Made by a program: the position numbers and the translations under genes. A DNA stretch of 64,000 nt, taken from the NCBI GenBank assembly GCA_052078155.1, contig JBQJBP010000001.1:2108001-2172000 (forward strand), written 5' to 3'. The notes under the pieces are model-generated. The model ran no database searches. It was not told the DNA's origin and saw only the letters and a list, made by a program, of their open reading frames with translations. This document shows positions 8,718-18,523 of the stretch, one piece after another. This DNA is from CAXBMB01 sp052078155. GTDB lineage: Bacteria > Pseudomonadota > Alphaproteobacteria > Kiloniellales > DSM-21159. How positions within the stretch are numbered: position 1 is the first letter of the stretch; every line of letters begins with the position of its first letter.

Positions 8718-9635
8718 ATGCTGGGTCATCGGGAGTTACAGGCCCTCACTGCCATCGTGGATGAAGGCGGTTTCAAGGCCGCTGCCGAGGCGCTGAACGT
8801 CACCACAGGGGCCATCTCCCAGCGCATCCAGAGTATCGAAAAGCTTCTGGGCCGACCGGTTCTGGTGCGCAGCACCCCACCTCGCCTGACCGAGACCGGC
8901 GAACAGATCCTGCTTTATGCCCGCAAGATGCTGTTGCTGGAAAAGGAAATGATGGCGGATCTGGCGCAGGGAGATTCCTCGGTACTTTCCACCCTGCCCA
9001 TTGCCGTCAATCAGGATTCCATTTCCTGCTGGTTTCTCAAAGCGGCTACAGGGATCAACCGGGAAACCGGCCTGCTGCTGGACATCAAAACCACCGACAG
9101 CCTGTCCACGCAAAAACTGCTGAAAGACGGCACGGTCATCGCGGCAGTCACCGCCCATCCCGATCCCGTCCCTGGCTGCAGCAGTCGGGAACTGGGTGCT
9201 CTGGACTACCTGCCTCTTTGCTCACAAACCTTCCATGAGCGTTACTTCAACCAGGGTCTGACGGCGGAAAGCCTGACAAAAGCGCCGGTGATTGTCTTCG
9301 ACCACGATGACGACAGCGTGGCAGAGATCTTTCAGGCCCGGGCCTTTCCTTATGAATCCGCGCCCAAACACTTCATCCCCAACTCCCAGGTGATCCTGGA
9401 AGCCATTGAACAGGATCTGGGGTGGGCACCGGTGCCCCGGCTGTTGTACGAAAGACTGCCGGATCGGCAAAAGCTGATTGTTCTTGATCTGGAAGTACCG
9501 CCGGTCAGGCTTTACTGGAAATCCTGGGATCTGGCGTCGGAACAGGTCAAACGGGTGAGCCAGCTGGTCTTCAGAGAGGCTCAGACCTGTTTGATACCTC
9601 CTGGTTTAATGCCTGCTGGAGGTGCTGCCGGGTAA
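8718..9635 (+). CDS. LysR-type regulator of the ArgP/LysG group
   Basis: A 305-residue LysR protein. The N-terminal winged helix-turn-helix (FKAAAEALNVTTGAISQRI, residues about 19-37) and the following RPVLVRSTPPRLTETG closely follow the ArgP/LysG pattern. ArgP proteins sense arginine and lysine and control exporters or biosynthetic genes. The ATG at 8718 has a GGAGA site seven bases upstream; upstream codons to 8601 lie inside the repeat element and are not family-like. Its last 22 codons overlap the convergent kinase gene. The divergent ureohydrolase is a plausible target, since both concern basic amino acids. Confidence 0.82.
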   Translation: MLGHRELQALTAIVDEGGFKAAAEALNVTTGAISQRIQSIEKLLGRPVLVRSTPPRLTETGEQILLYARKMLLLEKEMMADLAQGDSSVLSTLPIAVNQDSISCWFLKAATGINRETGLLLDIKTTDSLSTQKLLKDGTVIAAVTAHPDPVPGCSSRELGALDYLPLCSQTFHERYFNQGLTAESLTKAPVIVFDHDDDSVAEIFQARAFPYESAPKHFIPNSQVILEAIEQDLGWAPVPRLLYERLPDRQKLIVLDLEVPPVRLYWKSWDLASEQVKRVSQLVFREAQTCLIPPGLMPAGGAAG

Positions 9636-11247
9636 CCTGCAGCAGCAGCCTGCGATCCCGGCTATCGACCTTTTCCCAGGTGATCTCACCCAGATCGTAG
9701 TCAGCCTGTTGGCGGACAACGTCGGGCCCCGCATCGGAAACATCGTCGCGGCGCGCGGAAACCCGGCTCAACAACTCTTCCTGCGGGGCCTCCAGCCAGA
9801 TGCCTGTGAAGGGCACACCAGCCTGCCGTGCTATTTCCTCCAGCGCCGCCCGTTCACCGGGCCTGGCCCAGACGGCATCGGCGATCACGGGATACCCCGC
9901 CGCCAGGGCTTCCCTGGCTTCACTGAAGAGCGTTTGATAGACCCGGTGACTGACCTCGGGGGTGTAGGCGTCCGGACCCAGCGGCACTTCTGGCTCCACC
10001 CCCATCAGCCGTTTTCGGATCATGTCACTGCGCAGATGGATAGCCCCGACTGTCACCGCCTTTGTGCTGCTCAGATCAGGTGCCACAGCCTGCGCCAGCG
10101 TGGATTTCCCCGACCCGGAGAGGCCGCCGATAGCCAAAAGCAAGGGAGTTTCCTGTTCGCCGAGTCCCGCAGGACTTACCGTCAGGAAATCCTCTGCCAG
10201 CTGCAGGTAACTGAGACCTTTGCTCTCTTCCGCTTCAACAAGATCGGGAATTTGCTTTTCCTCACGCAGGCGAAGCCCGGTCAGCCCCCCCACCTTGGCC
10301 CGGATGGCGGCCCGCAAGGATAGCATCAGGGGCAAAGCCGCCAGCCCCTCATAACCGCCACGCCGCCCCATAAACCGATTCAGAGCCTGATTGGCCAGGA
10401 CCCGTTGTCCGCGATAAACGAGATCCATCAGCAAAAAGGACAGATCGTAAAGAAGATCTTCCGTTCCGATCTCTTCATCAAACTCAATGGCATCAAAGAG
10501 GATGGGTCGGCCCTGCCAGACCACAAGATTTGCCAGATGAAGGTCCCCATGTCCCCGTCGCACCCAGCCGCTGTCCCGGCGCAGATCCAGCTGTGTCTGC
10601 ACCGCAGCCAGCGCCTGTCTCTGACTGCTTAGCAATGCCTCAATGCGCTGCTCTTTGAACAAACCCGGACACTGGGCAAAATCCCGGGCGTTTTGCTGAA
10701 TGATCTTCTCCAGCGCCGCCCCGCCGCCATATGGCGCCCCGCGCACTTCGGCGCTGTCGTGGTAGCTGTGCACCTGATCGACAATCTGGCGCAAACAGGT
10801 GCTGTCCAGGTCTCCGCGTTCACAGAGCCGATCCAGACGCTGCTGGTTATCAAAGCAGCGCATGACCAGACCCCATTCCAGGACCGCATCAGCTGTAAGA
10901 TCCGGGGAGCCTGGACCATCAGCCAGGCCGTCTTCCGATGGAGAAAAACCCAGATCTCCATCGCTGGACTGAACAATAGGAACCAGTCCCAGATAGAGAT
11001 CGGCGGCCCCGCGACTGTTGATTTCCAGCTCCCGCTGCAAGGCGGATTTGCGTTTGTCGAGAGTAGAGAAATCCAGAAAGGAGTATCTGACGGCGCGCTT
11101 GATCTTCACGGCCACCTCACCGCAGAGAAAAATCTGCGCGGCATGGGTTTCGATCAGTTCAACGCGGGCCCCGGCTTTCAGACCGCAGGCCTCAGCCAGC
11201 AGTCCAAAACTCCGGGGGTCAGCCAGAAAATCCTCCAGGCGCTGCAC
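9571..11247 (-). CDS. Bifunctional aminoglycoside phosphotransferase-like / AAA-type kinase
   Basis: A 558-residue two-domain protein. Residues about 30-330 are APH-like with the catalytic loop HGDLHLANL (233-241) and the metal-binding DAIEFDE (252-258). From about 370 an AAA_33/gluconate-kinase-like P-loop domain begins, with Walker A GGLSGSGKS (374-382). The fusion occurs as a conserved, uncharacterised family in proteobacteria; the substrates are unknown. It starts eight bases after lptF and is probably co-transcribed with it. The gene overlaps the ArgP-type gene by 65 bases at its 3' end. Confidence 0.82.
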   Translation of the reverse strand: MQRLEDFLADPRSFGLLAEACGLKAGARVELIETHAAQIFLCGEVAVKIKRAVRYSFLDFSTLDKRKSALQRELEINSRGAADLYLGLVPIVQSSDGDLGFSPSEDGLADGPGSPDLTADAVLEWGLVMRCFDNQQRLDRLCERGDLDSTCLRQIVDQVHSYHDSAEVRGAPYGGGAALEKIIQQNARDFAQCPGLFKEQRIEALLSSQRQALAAVQTQLDLRRDSGWVRRGHGDLHLANLVVWQGRPILFDAIEFDEEIGTEDLLYDLSFLLMDLVYRGQRVLANQALNRFMGRRGGYEGLAALPLMLSLRAAIRAKVGGLTGLRLREEKQIPDLVEAEESKGLSYLQLAEDFLTVSPAGLGEQETPLLLAIGGLSGSGKSTLAQAVAPDLSSTKAVTVGAIHLRSDMIRKRLMGVEPEVPLGPDAYTPEVSHRVYQTLFSEAREALAAGYPVIADAVWARPGERAALEEIARQAGVPFTGIWLEAPQEELLSRVSARRDDVSDAGPDVVRQQADYDLGEITWEKVDSRDRRLLLQVTRQHLQQALNQEVSNRSEPL

Positions 11248-11255
11248 GCTGTCCC

Positions 11256-12383
11256 CTATCTGGCGGCCAGCCGTTCCTGCTGGCGTCCCGGTTTTTTGCG
11301 CAAAGGATCAAACTGCAGCACGTAACTGCAGATCAGAATGGGAGACAGGGCCACCAGATACATCACAAAGATGAGGTCCGGTGTGTTGATCACCAGCCCT
11401 TGCACACTCAGCTTGGCCGCCTCCATCCCGCCAACCAGAACAACGGCCAGCAGAATTCGTTTGAGTTGCCCGCGCCGGTTAAACTCCCCGGACAACAGAC
11501 ACGCCAGGGCAATGAAGATAAAGGCCAGGGTGTAGAGGGGACCGACAATCCTCTGGTGCCCCTCAACGATCAGTTCCGGACGGTAGCGCCGGTCTTCTTC
11601 CGACTGGGCCTCCCCAAAGAGCTCACTCATGTACCGCTCATTGGGCTTGCGCCAGCGCCAGGTCTCCCCCTCCCCAGTGAACTGGGAAAGCTCAACGGTG
11701 TAGCGGTCAAAACGCAGCAGGGAGAGCTGGCCGGTTTTCCGGTCAATCTGCTGACGGTTCCCCTCCAGCATCACCACAGTGGGCCCGTTTTCGCCGTTCA
11801 CCAGAGCGCCACTTTTAGCCAGCATGGTCACGGGCGCATCCGGATCACGGGTGTCGTGGACCATCAGACCCAGCAGTTCGCCTTTATCATTGCGCTGACG
11901 CACATAAAGGGTGACCCCGTCTTCCACTTCCGAAAAGACACCTTCCTGCAGCAAAACCGTGGAGTAGTCGTTGCGCAGCTCCCACTGCAGGTCCTTGAAG
12001 GACCGCAAAGACGTGGGCTGCAGATACATGGAAATGGAATAGCCGATCAGCACCACGATCAGCCCCATGAAGATGGCCGGGCGTGCCAGGCGCCAGGGAC
12101 TGAGACCAGCCGCACGCATGACGATCAGTTCCCGGTCAGCCAGCAGCTTGTTGTAGATGAACAGCACGGAGACGAAGAGGCCAATGGGCAGAACAATGCC
12201 CATGAAGTAGGGCATCAGCAGGCCGGCAAAGACCAGGAAGCGGTCAGCCGGAAGCCCCCGGTTGACAATAAAGTCAAACAGCCGAAGCGACTGGGTGAGC
12301 CAGACAGCAAAGGTCAGGGCAAGAGCCATGAAAACCGTGGCACCGGCAATCTGACGAATGACATAGCGATCGATTACGTGCAT
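11256..12383 (-). CDS. lptF: LPS export permease LptF (YjgP/YjgQ family)
   Basis: A 375-residue inner-membrane protein with three membrane spans in the first 110 residues, a periplasmic beta-rich middle and three spans near the C-terminus. This is the LptF/LptG layout. LptF and LptG form the LptB2FG transporter that extracts lipopolysaccharide from the inner membrane. The start MHVIDRYVIRQ at 12383 matches the family; a longer frame to 12431 is unlikely. In most alphaproteobacteria lptF is followed directly by lptG, but here the next gene is the APH/AAA kinase. LptG itself cannot be excluded as the identity. Confidence 0.85.
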   Translation of the reverse strand: MHVIDRYVIRQIAGATVFMALALTFAVWLTQSLRLFDFIVNRGLPADRFLVFAGLLMPYFMGIVLPIGLFVSVLFIYNKLLADRELIVMRAAGLSPWRLARPAIFMGLIVVLIGYSISMYLQPTSLRSFKDLQWELRNDYSTVLLQEGVFSEVEDGVTLYVRQRNDKGELLGLMVHDTRDPDAPVTMLAKSGALVNGENGPTVVMLEGNRQQIDRKTGQLSLLRFDRYTVELSQFTGEGETWRWRKPNERYMSELFGEAQSEEDRRYRPELIVEGHQRIVGPLYTLAFIFIALACLLSGEFNRRGQLKRILLAVVLVGGMEAAKLSVQGLVINTPDLIFVMYLVALSPILICSYVLQFDPLRKKPGRQQERLAAR

Positions 12384-12695
12384 GGCTGAACTATAGGCCT
12401 TAGCCCCCCCGACAAAACAAGGGTAAAGCATGGCAATAAAAACAGAAGAAGCGCTTTTCCAGCAGCAGACCGTTACCCAGTCTCAGGATTTCATGCCCTC
12501 CCTGCGACGACTTCCTGCTCTCTTAGCTATCAGAATTTTCTTGATCAGTCACAAAACTGACCGCCTGGGTCCCCAAAACTGCAAAGCAGCCTTACCCATG
12601 AAAGCCTTCCCCCCTGCTGCTTTATCTCTTATTACCTGACTGGGCTTGCTGGAAAGCTCCTTCAGTTTTTCTGCAGCCCCCCGTTTCACTCCCTT

Positions 12696-12827
12696 AGAGT
12701 CAAATCGGTTTGAGTGGACTCACTACGTGATAACACTTAGAGCGAGAAACTCGTTTCACTGTGTTAGAGGATGAGTCACGGTTTAGGTACAAGCGCATAG
12801 CGCTTCTGACAAAACCGATCATGCTCT
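12696..12827 (+). repeat. Dispersed 132-bp palindromic repeat, full copy (A)
   Basis: Its terminal inverted repeats are AGAGTCAAATCGGTTT and AAACCGATCATGCTCT. Internally there are small palindromes such as AAGCGCATAGCGCTT. It is about 85% identical by eye to the inverted copy at 30887-31018 and has exactly the same length. It lies in the 446-bp gap between lptF and the DMT gene; the rest of that gap shows nothing recognisable. It ends three bases before the DMT frame begins. Confidence 0.85.
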
Positions 12828-12829
12828 AA

Positions 12830-13816
12830 GTGGGGAGTTTTGTTTTCCTGACAGCCCCCACTTCAAAGCAGCAGAACTTGAGTACTTCTTCAAACAAAGC
12901 CAGCAACGCCGCCGCCCCTAAGACATCCTTCAACGCCGTCAAAGGCAGCGAAGAAGGCCATTCCGTGCCCCGTGGCATTGCCTGGATCCTGCTGACCATG
13001 CTGCTTTTTGTGTCGATGGATTCCCTGGCCAAGTACCTGACCCAGGACTATCCGGTCACCCAGGTTGTCTGGGCCCGCTACTTCTTTCACATGGCCTTGC
13101 TGGTGGTCCTGTTTAATCGCCGCATCCCCAGCCTTCTGCGCAGCCAGCGTCTGGGTTTGCAGCTGATACGCTCCTGTATTCTGGTGGGCACCACGATTTT
13201 CTTCTTCTTTGGCATCAGCGGCATGCCACTGGTCGACGCCAGCGCCATCATGCTGATTTCTCCCATGCTGGTGACGGTCCTGTCCGTAGTGATCCTCAGG
13301 GAACAGGTCGGGATTCGCCGCTCGCTGGCGATCTTCGTCGGCTTCATTGGTGCCGTGATCACCTTGAAGCCCGGCAGTGACCTGTTTCAGCTGTGGGCCT
13401 TCTTCCCGCTGGCGGCCGCCTGCCTCTATTCTTTCTATCAGATCACCACCCGCATGCTCAGCCGGTCCGACGGGCCCATCACCACCCTTTTGTACACGGC
13501 CCTGGTGGGCATGATCCTCACCAGCATTGCAGCCCCTTTTGACTGGATCACACCGGACCTTAAAGGCTGGCTGATCATGGCTGCCATGGGATCGCTGGGC
13601 GGGGTAAGCCAGTTTTGCCTGATCAAAGCCTTTGAAGCTGCCCCTGCTTCTTCTGTTGTGCCTTTCACCTACTCCAACATGATCTGGGCCACACTTTTTG
13701 GGTTTCTGGTCTTTGGCGACCTGCCGGATCTCTGGACCATTGTGGGGACGGTCATTCTGGTCAGCTCCGGGCTCTACATCTTCCACCGCGAACACATTCG
13801 CAAGATCAGCTCCTAG
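12830..13816 (+). CDS. DMT-superfamily permease (two EamA domains)
   Basis: A protein of up to 328 residues. After a Ser/Ala-rich N-terminus of about 45 residues come ten hydrophobic spans arranged as two EamA repeats. These transporters move small metabolites, often amino acids or their derivatives, across the inner membrane; the substrate is not readable. The start is uncertain. The GTG at 12830 lies just after a repeat element and has no strong ribosome site, while an internal TTG or GTG before the first span would also fit. The stop codon coincides with the left end of another repeat copy, so the gene is bracketed by two copies. Confidence 0.8.
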   Translation: MGSFVFLTAPTSKQQNLSTSSNKASNAAAPKTSFNAVKGSEEGHSVPRGIAWILLTMLLFVSMDSLAKYLTQDYPVTQVVWARYFFHMALLVVLFNRRIPSLLRSQRLGLQLIRSCILVGTTIFFFFGISGMPLVDASAIMLISPMLVTVLSVVILREQVGIRRSLAIFVGFIGAVITLKPGSDLFQLWAFFPLAAACLYSFYQITTRMLSRSDGPITTLLYTALVGMILTSIAAPFDWITPDLKGWLIMAAMGSLGGVSQFCLIKAFEAAPASSVVPFTYSNMIWATLFGFLVFGDLPDLWTIVGTVILVSSGLYIFHREHIRKISS

Positions 13817-13878
13817 AGCCAAATCGGTTTAAATCGGTTTAAGTGGACTCACTGCGTGATAGCGCTTTAAGCATGATC
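13815..13878 (+). repeat. Dispersed palindromic repeat, short mosaic copy (D)
   Basis: The left terminus AGAGCCAAATCGGTTT is followed by a duplicated AAATCGGTTT, then the subterminal GTGGACTCACTGCGTGAT. It then jumps to AGCATGATC of the right end. The middle of the element is missing. It begins on the stop codon of the DMT gene. The rest of the gap to groES holds the groE promoter. Confidence 0.75.
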
Positions 13879-14129
13879 TGGTCAGATGACCCGGCCTTCT
13901 GAAGGCGGCCAAATAAACTCACGAAAGTGCGTCTTTCACAGGCTGGCCTCGTCTGCGCCCCCTTTTTGCCTCAATGGCTGCCCACTTGGCTCTGGGATAG
14001 AGGAAACACTGCCCCGGCAAGTCAAGGCTTCTCAGGTTAAGGCTCTGCACCCTCTCCTGCGCGCTGGCGCCGGAGGTCATCTGCAAGCTGAACAGCCTGA
14101 AAAAGAGTCACTTTTTTGGCTGAGCACCC

Positions 14130-14158
14130 TTGAAATCACCTGCCGGTCAGCGTACATC
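14130..14158 (+). promoter_or_regulatory. Putative groESL promoter
   Basis: TTGAAA (14130-14135) and TACATC (14153-14158) are spaced by 17 bases and lie directly before the CIRCE element. The preceding C gives CTTGAAA, which also resembles a heat-shock sigma-32 minus-35 element, but the downstream CCCTAT is spaced too far for a standard match. Confidence 0.5.
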
Positions 14159-14167
14159 CCTATGCGC

Positions 14168-14194
14168 TTGGCACTCGCCAGATGGGAGTGCTAA
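14168..14194 (+). promoter_or_regulatory. CIRCE element (HrcA operator)
   Basis: TTGGCACTC, a nine-base spacer and GAGTGCTAA match the CIRCE consensus TTAGCACTC-N9-GAGTGCTAA with one substitution. It lies 60 bp before groES, next to the likely transcription start. HrcA repression of groESL through CIRCE is standard in alphaproteobacteria. hrcA itself is not in the window. Confidence 0.95.
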
Positions 14195-14253
14195 CAGAGC
14201 GGGGCGACGTGGGTCGCCCGTTTTCAAAACTGTGGAATTTCAGGAGAAGCTTT

Positions 14254-14541
14254 ATGAGCCTTCGGCCGCTTCACGACCGCGTACTCGTTCGTCGTATTGA
14301 TGAGGACGAAAAATCCGCGGGTGGGATCATCATTCCCGACTCTGCCAAAGAAAAACCCTCTCAGGGTGTGATCGTTGCTGCTGGCAACGGCGCCAAAAAC
14401 GACAAGGGTGAAGTATCTCCCCTGGACGTTAAAGAAGGCGACACGATCCTCTTCGGCAAATGGTCCGGGACGGAAGTCAAACTCGATGGTGAAGAACTGC
14501 TCATCATGCGCGAGTCCGACATCCTGGGCGTCCTCGCCTAA
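14254..14541 (+). CDS. groES: Co-chaperonin GroES
   Basis: A 95-residue protein with the family opening RPLHDRVLVRRIDEDEKSAGGI, the mobile loop (residues about 18-34) and the closing ESDILGVL. GroES caps the GroEL ring during ATP-driven folding in the cytoplasm. The ATG at 14254 has an AGGAGA ribosome site seven bases upstream; upstream codons in the frame overlap CIRCE and are not coding. groEL follows after 26 bases. Confidence 0.97.
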   Translation: MSLRPLHDRVLVRRIDEDEKSAGGIIIPDSAKEKPSQGVIVAAGNGAKNDKGEVSPLDVKEGDTILFGKWSGTEVKLDGEELLIMRESDILGVLA

Positions 14542-14567
14542 TTATCCTTTCAAGGAGCTAGCTTACT

Positions 14568-16223
<1,656 letters not shown>

Positions 16224-16305
16224 TCGCCCCATCCCTCAGGCTATCCGGGTCAGGGTTTCTGTCTCTCCGGTCAGAAACCCCGATCCAGCCAGACTGTCAT
16301 ACGGC

Positions 16306-16344
16306 AAAGGCCGCTTCCTTCTCGGGAGGCGGCCTTTGTTTTTT
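16306..16344 (+). terminator. Intrinsic terminator of groESL
   Basis: Arms AAAGGCCGC and GCGGCCTTT (16306-16314 and 16329-16337), extended by an inner TCC/GGGA pairing, are followed by GTTTTTTG. It lies 80 bp past the groEL stop. Confidence 0.9.
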
Positions 16345-16371
16345 GCTGATCACAGGTTGGCAAGCTTGCCG

Positions 16372-17385
16372 TTAATCTGCTGGTGCCCGCTGCCAGTGGC
16401 TGGGGGCAAGCCCGGCAATGGGGCAGCGCAGGTAGGCAATGGCGCTGGCATGGAGAGATCCGAAGTAGAGGGTCTTGCGGTCTTTCCCGCCAAAAGCCAG
16501 CGAGGTCAAAGAGCCCAGCCTGCTGCCATAGTCCTCCGCGAAGGTCTGACGAGTGATCTGGCCCTTTTCGAACTGCTGCTCCAGCGACTGCAGAGATGCT
16601 TTGCTGACATCCTGCAACAACAGCCTTTTGCGGCCATCCGGTGAAATCCGGTACAGCCGGTTCGTCAGGTTGGAGACGACCCAGATACCGCCGGCTTCAT
16701 CAATGGCAACGCCGGAGGGAAAATCACCGGGACCGAAGCCGGCAATCTGACGAACCTCGTTCTTCGCGCCGGTCACATCAACAGACATCAGGCGGCGACC
16801 GAACATCTCCGTCAGTAAGACAGAGTTTTCATCCGCGCTCAAAGCCAGTCCGGAGGGGAAGCACAGGCCATCAGCCACGAGCCTTGGCTGCCCGTCCTCA
16901 ATACAGATCAATGCCCCGTCGGCCACATCCGCCCGAAAGCCCAGTTCGATGGGTTCGCAAAAGGTGGCAATGGTGGCCCAGATCCGGTCTTTCCGGTCCA
17001 CCATCAAGGCAGAAACCGACGGGATGGGCAGCCCTTCGACTGTGTCGTGCAGCAAAGTCAGGCTGCGGTCTTTATCCAACTGCCAGATTCCCCCTTTGGC
17101 ACTGGCATTGCCCAGAACAAAGGTGCCATCAGCCATCAGGCCCAGTGTGCTGGGCCGAAAGGCCCCTTCGTTTGCCTGTTGTGCCAGGTGAAACCCCTGG
17201 CGTCCGTCTGCCTGAATATGTGTAACACCGCCCCGGTTATCGGTTACCAGCAACCCACCATCATCCAGGGCCAGAAGACCACTGGGACGAACCAGTCGGC
17301 TGCCAACCTGCTTGATTGTGGTGAGGCGGGAAGAGGGCTTAGGCGACAAACTCAATCCAATAGCTGGGTTCAAAAAGACGTACAA
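16372..17385 (-). CDS. SMP-30/gluconolactonase-like beta-propeller protein
   Basis: A 337-residue protein made of repeated propeller blades. Examples are GLLALDDGGLLVTDNRGGVTHI, the motif PSGLALSADENSVLLTE, and FPSGVAIDEAGGIWVVSNLTNRL (pointing to strictosidine-synthase or SMP-30 relatives). No signal peptide is visible. The start is a TTG at 17383-17385 with AAGG four bases upstream. The frame stays open for about 17 more codons upstream and reads like another blade edge, but it holds no ATG or GTG before a stop. The annotated N-terminus may therefore be truncated. The substrate is unknown. Confidence 0.65.
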   Translation of the reverse strand: MYVFLNPAIGLSLSPKPSSRLTTIKQVGSRLVRPSGLLALDDGGLLVTDNRGGVTHIQADGRQGFHLAQQANEGAFRPSTLGLMADGTFVLGNASAKGGIWQLDKDRSLTLLHDTVEGLPIPSVSALMVDRKDRIWATIATFCEPIELGFRADVADGALICIEDGQPRLVADGLCFPSGLALSADENSVLLTEMFGRRLMSVDVTGAKNEVRQIAGFGPGDFPSGVAIDEAGGIWVVSNLTNRLYRISPDGRKRLLLQDVSKASLQSLEQQFEKGQITRQTFAEDYGSRLGSLTSLAFGGKDRKTLYFGSLHASAIAYLRCPIAGLAPSHWQRAPAD

Positions 17386-17508
17386 ACCGCCTTTGCCGTC
17401 TGAAACTGCCAGGTAATTTCGCCAAAATCAGGTATGGAGAATGGCAATTCTGGGGCGCAATGGCGAACCAGCGCACAACTTCCACTAAAGCCAATGGTGT
17501 GCTAACTG

Positions 17509-17600
17509 GTCATTTCTGCAAGGATAGCTTGCCCTCCACCCTTCTGGCTAGGCGAAAGCACGGATAATCGGCTTCCTGCGCCAATTCGCACAGAAATGAC
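17509..17600. repeat. Ten-base inverted repeat pair
   Basis: GTCATTTCTG (17509-17518) and its exact complement CAGAAATGAC (17591-17600) flank 72 bases with no coding potential, between the SMP-30-like gene and the GNAT gene. It could be a small element remnant or chance. No copy was seen elsewhere in the window. Confidence 0.35.
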
Positions 17601-17623
17601 ACAAAGGCCAAAATTACAGCTGA

Positions 17624-18163
17624 TTAATGTCCTGAAAGGCCGTGTTTTTGAGCCTTGCTTTGCGTTGGCATACAGGCACTGGAGATCAGTCCGGTGGCCC
17701 CGTCGAGCGCACCGGGCCGCAACTCACAGACCTGAAAACGCGCAGGCTCAACAGGACCCGGCAGTATCAGACCAAAGGCGCTGGCTGCCTGGAATCCAAA
17801 GACCGCATAGTAGTCAGGGTCGCCCACCACAATGCAGAGGTCATGGCCGCAACGGCGCGCGGACGTCAGACTGTTTCGGATCAGGGATTTACCAATCCCT
17901 TTCCCCTGCAGGTGAGGTTGCACGGAAAGCGGCCCCAACAGGATGGCGTCCCTTTCCCCGATTTTCAAAGGCCAGTAGCGAATGCTGCCCAGCAGCTCAC
18001 CGTCATCATCTATGGCAACCAAGCTAAGGTCAGGCACAAAATGACCTGGCGTACGCAGGCTGTACACGGTGCGCTGAATCCGGTCTTTGCCAAAAGTTCT
18101 GTCATGCAGGGCTTCAATCAGCTCTGCGTCCTGGGGCCGTTCCTGGATCAGTTGATGTTTCAT
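17624..18163 (-). CDS. GNAT-family N-acetyltransferase (YhbS-like)
   Basis: A 179-residue protein with the acetyl-CoA binding signature LLGPLSVQPHLQGKGIGKSLI (Q/RxxGxG/A type: QGKGIG, residues about 91-96). A conserved GDPDYYAVFGF stretch typical of YhbS-like acetyltransferases follows. The acceptor substrate is unknown. GAGG lies eight bases before the ATG at 18161-18163. It stands alone, divergent from nothing close. Confidence 0.8.
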   Translation of the reverse strand: MKHQLIQERPQDAELIEALHDRTFGKDRIQRTVYSLRTPGHFVPDLSLVAIDDDGELLGSIRYWPLKIGERDAILLGPLSVQPHLQGKGIGKSLIRNSLTSARRCGHDLCIVVGDPDYYAVFGFQAASAFGLILPGPVEPARFQVCELRPGALDGATGLISSACMPTQSKAQKHGLSGH

Positions 18164-18523
18164 TGACGGGGCCTCTTATCTCACCTGCGCTCCAGACCTT
18201 TCGCCAGCTAGATACCTGGCAGTAAGAGCAAATCTGTTTGGTGAGTTCATCTCTTCTTTTCAGCTGTTTGCCAGAGGGGGAAATTCATCTCATTCCCAAA
18301 GCAATCAGCCATCGGCAGCTGTCGTTTCGCGCGCAAGGAGCCGCTGACGACGGTGATCAGACCGGACGTCGTCGTCGTCGGATGGCTGGCTGCAAAGCCG
18401 ATGTCAAAGCAAGAGGCGCCAAGGCGTTTCTCATAAAGCAAAGAAAGAGGTGATTTTCTTTATCACGGGTTTTCCTCTTTGCCAATCATGATTGGCAGCG
18501 ACGAAGCAAAGTGGCCCCAGGTG
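18164..18523. other. Intergenic stretch with a possible repeat remnant
   Basis: No convincing gene. AGAGCAAATCTGTTTGG at about 18225-18241, followed by GTGAGTTCATC, resembles the left end of the dispersed palindromic repeat with several changes. No matching right end was found. Nothing else is recognisable. Confidence 0.3.

Noticed and set aside
12430..12639. 69-codon frame upstream of repeat copy A
   Set aside because: No homology recognised, weak start context, and no conserved partner; treated as non-coding.
12890..13822. 310-codon frame antisense to the DMT transporter gene
   Set aside because: Low-complexity His/Gln/Gly-rich translation with no domain; the plus strand has ten clear membrane spans.
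13886..14194. 102-codon frame before groES
   Set aside because: It runs into the groE promoter and CIRCE element, which explain the sequence better.
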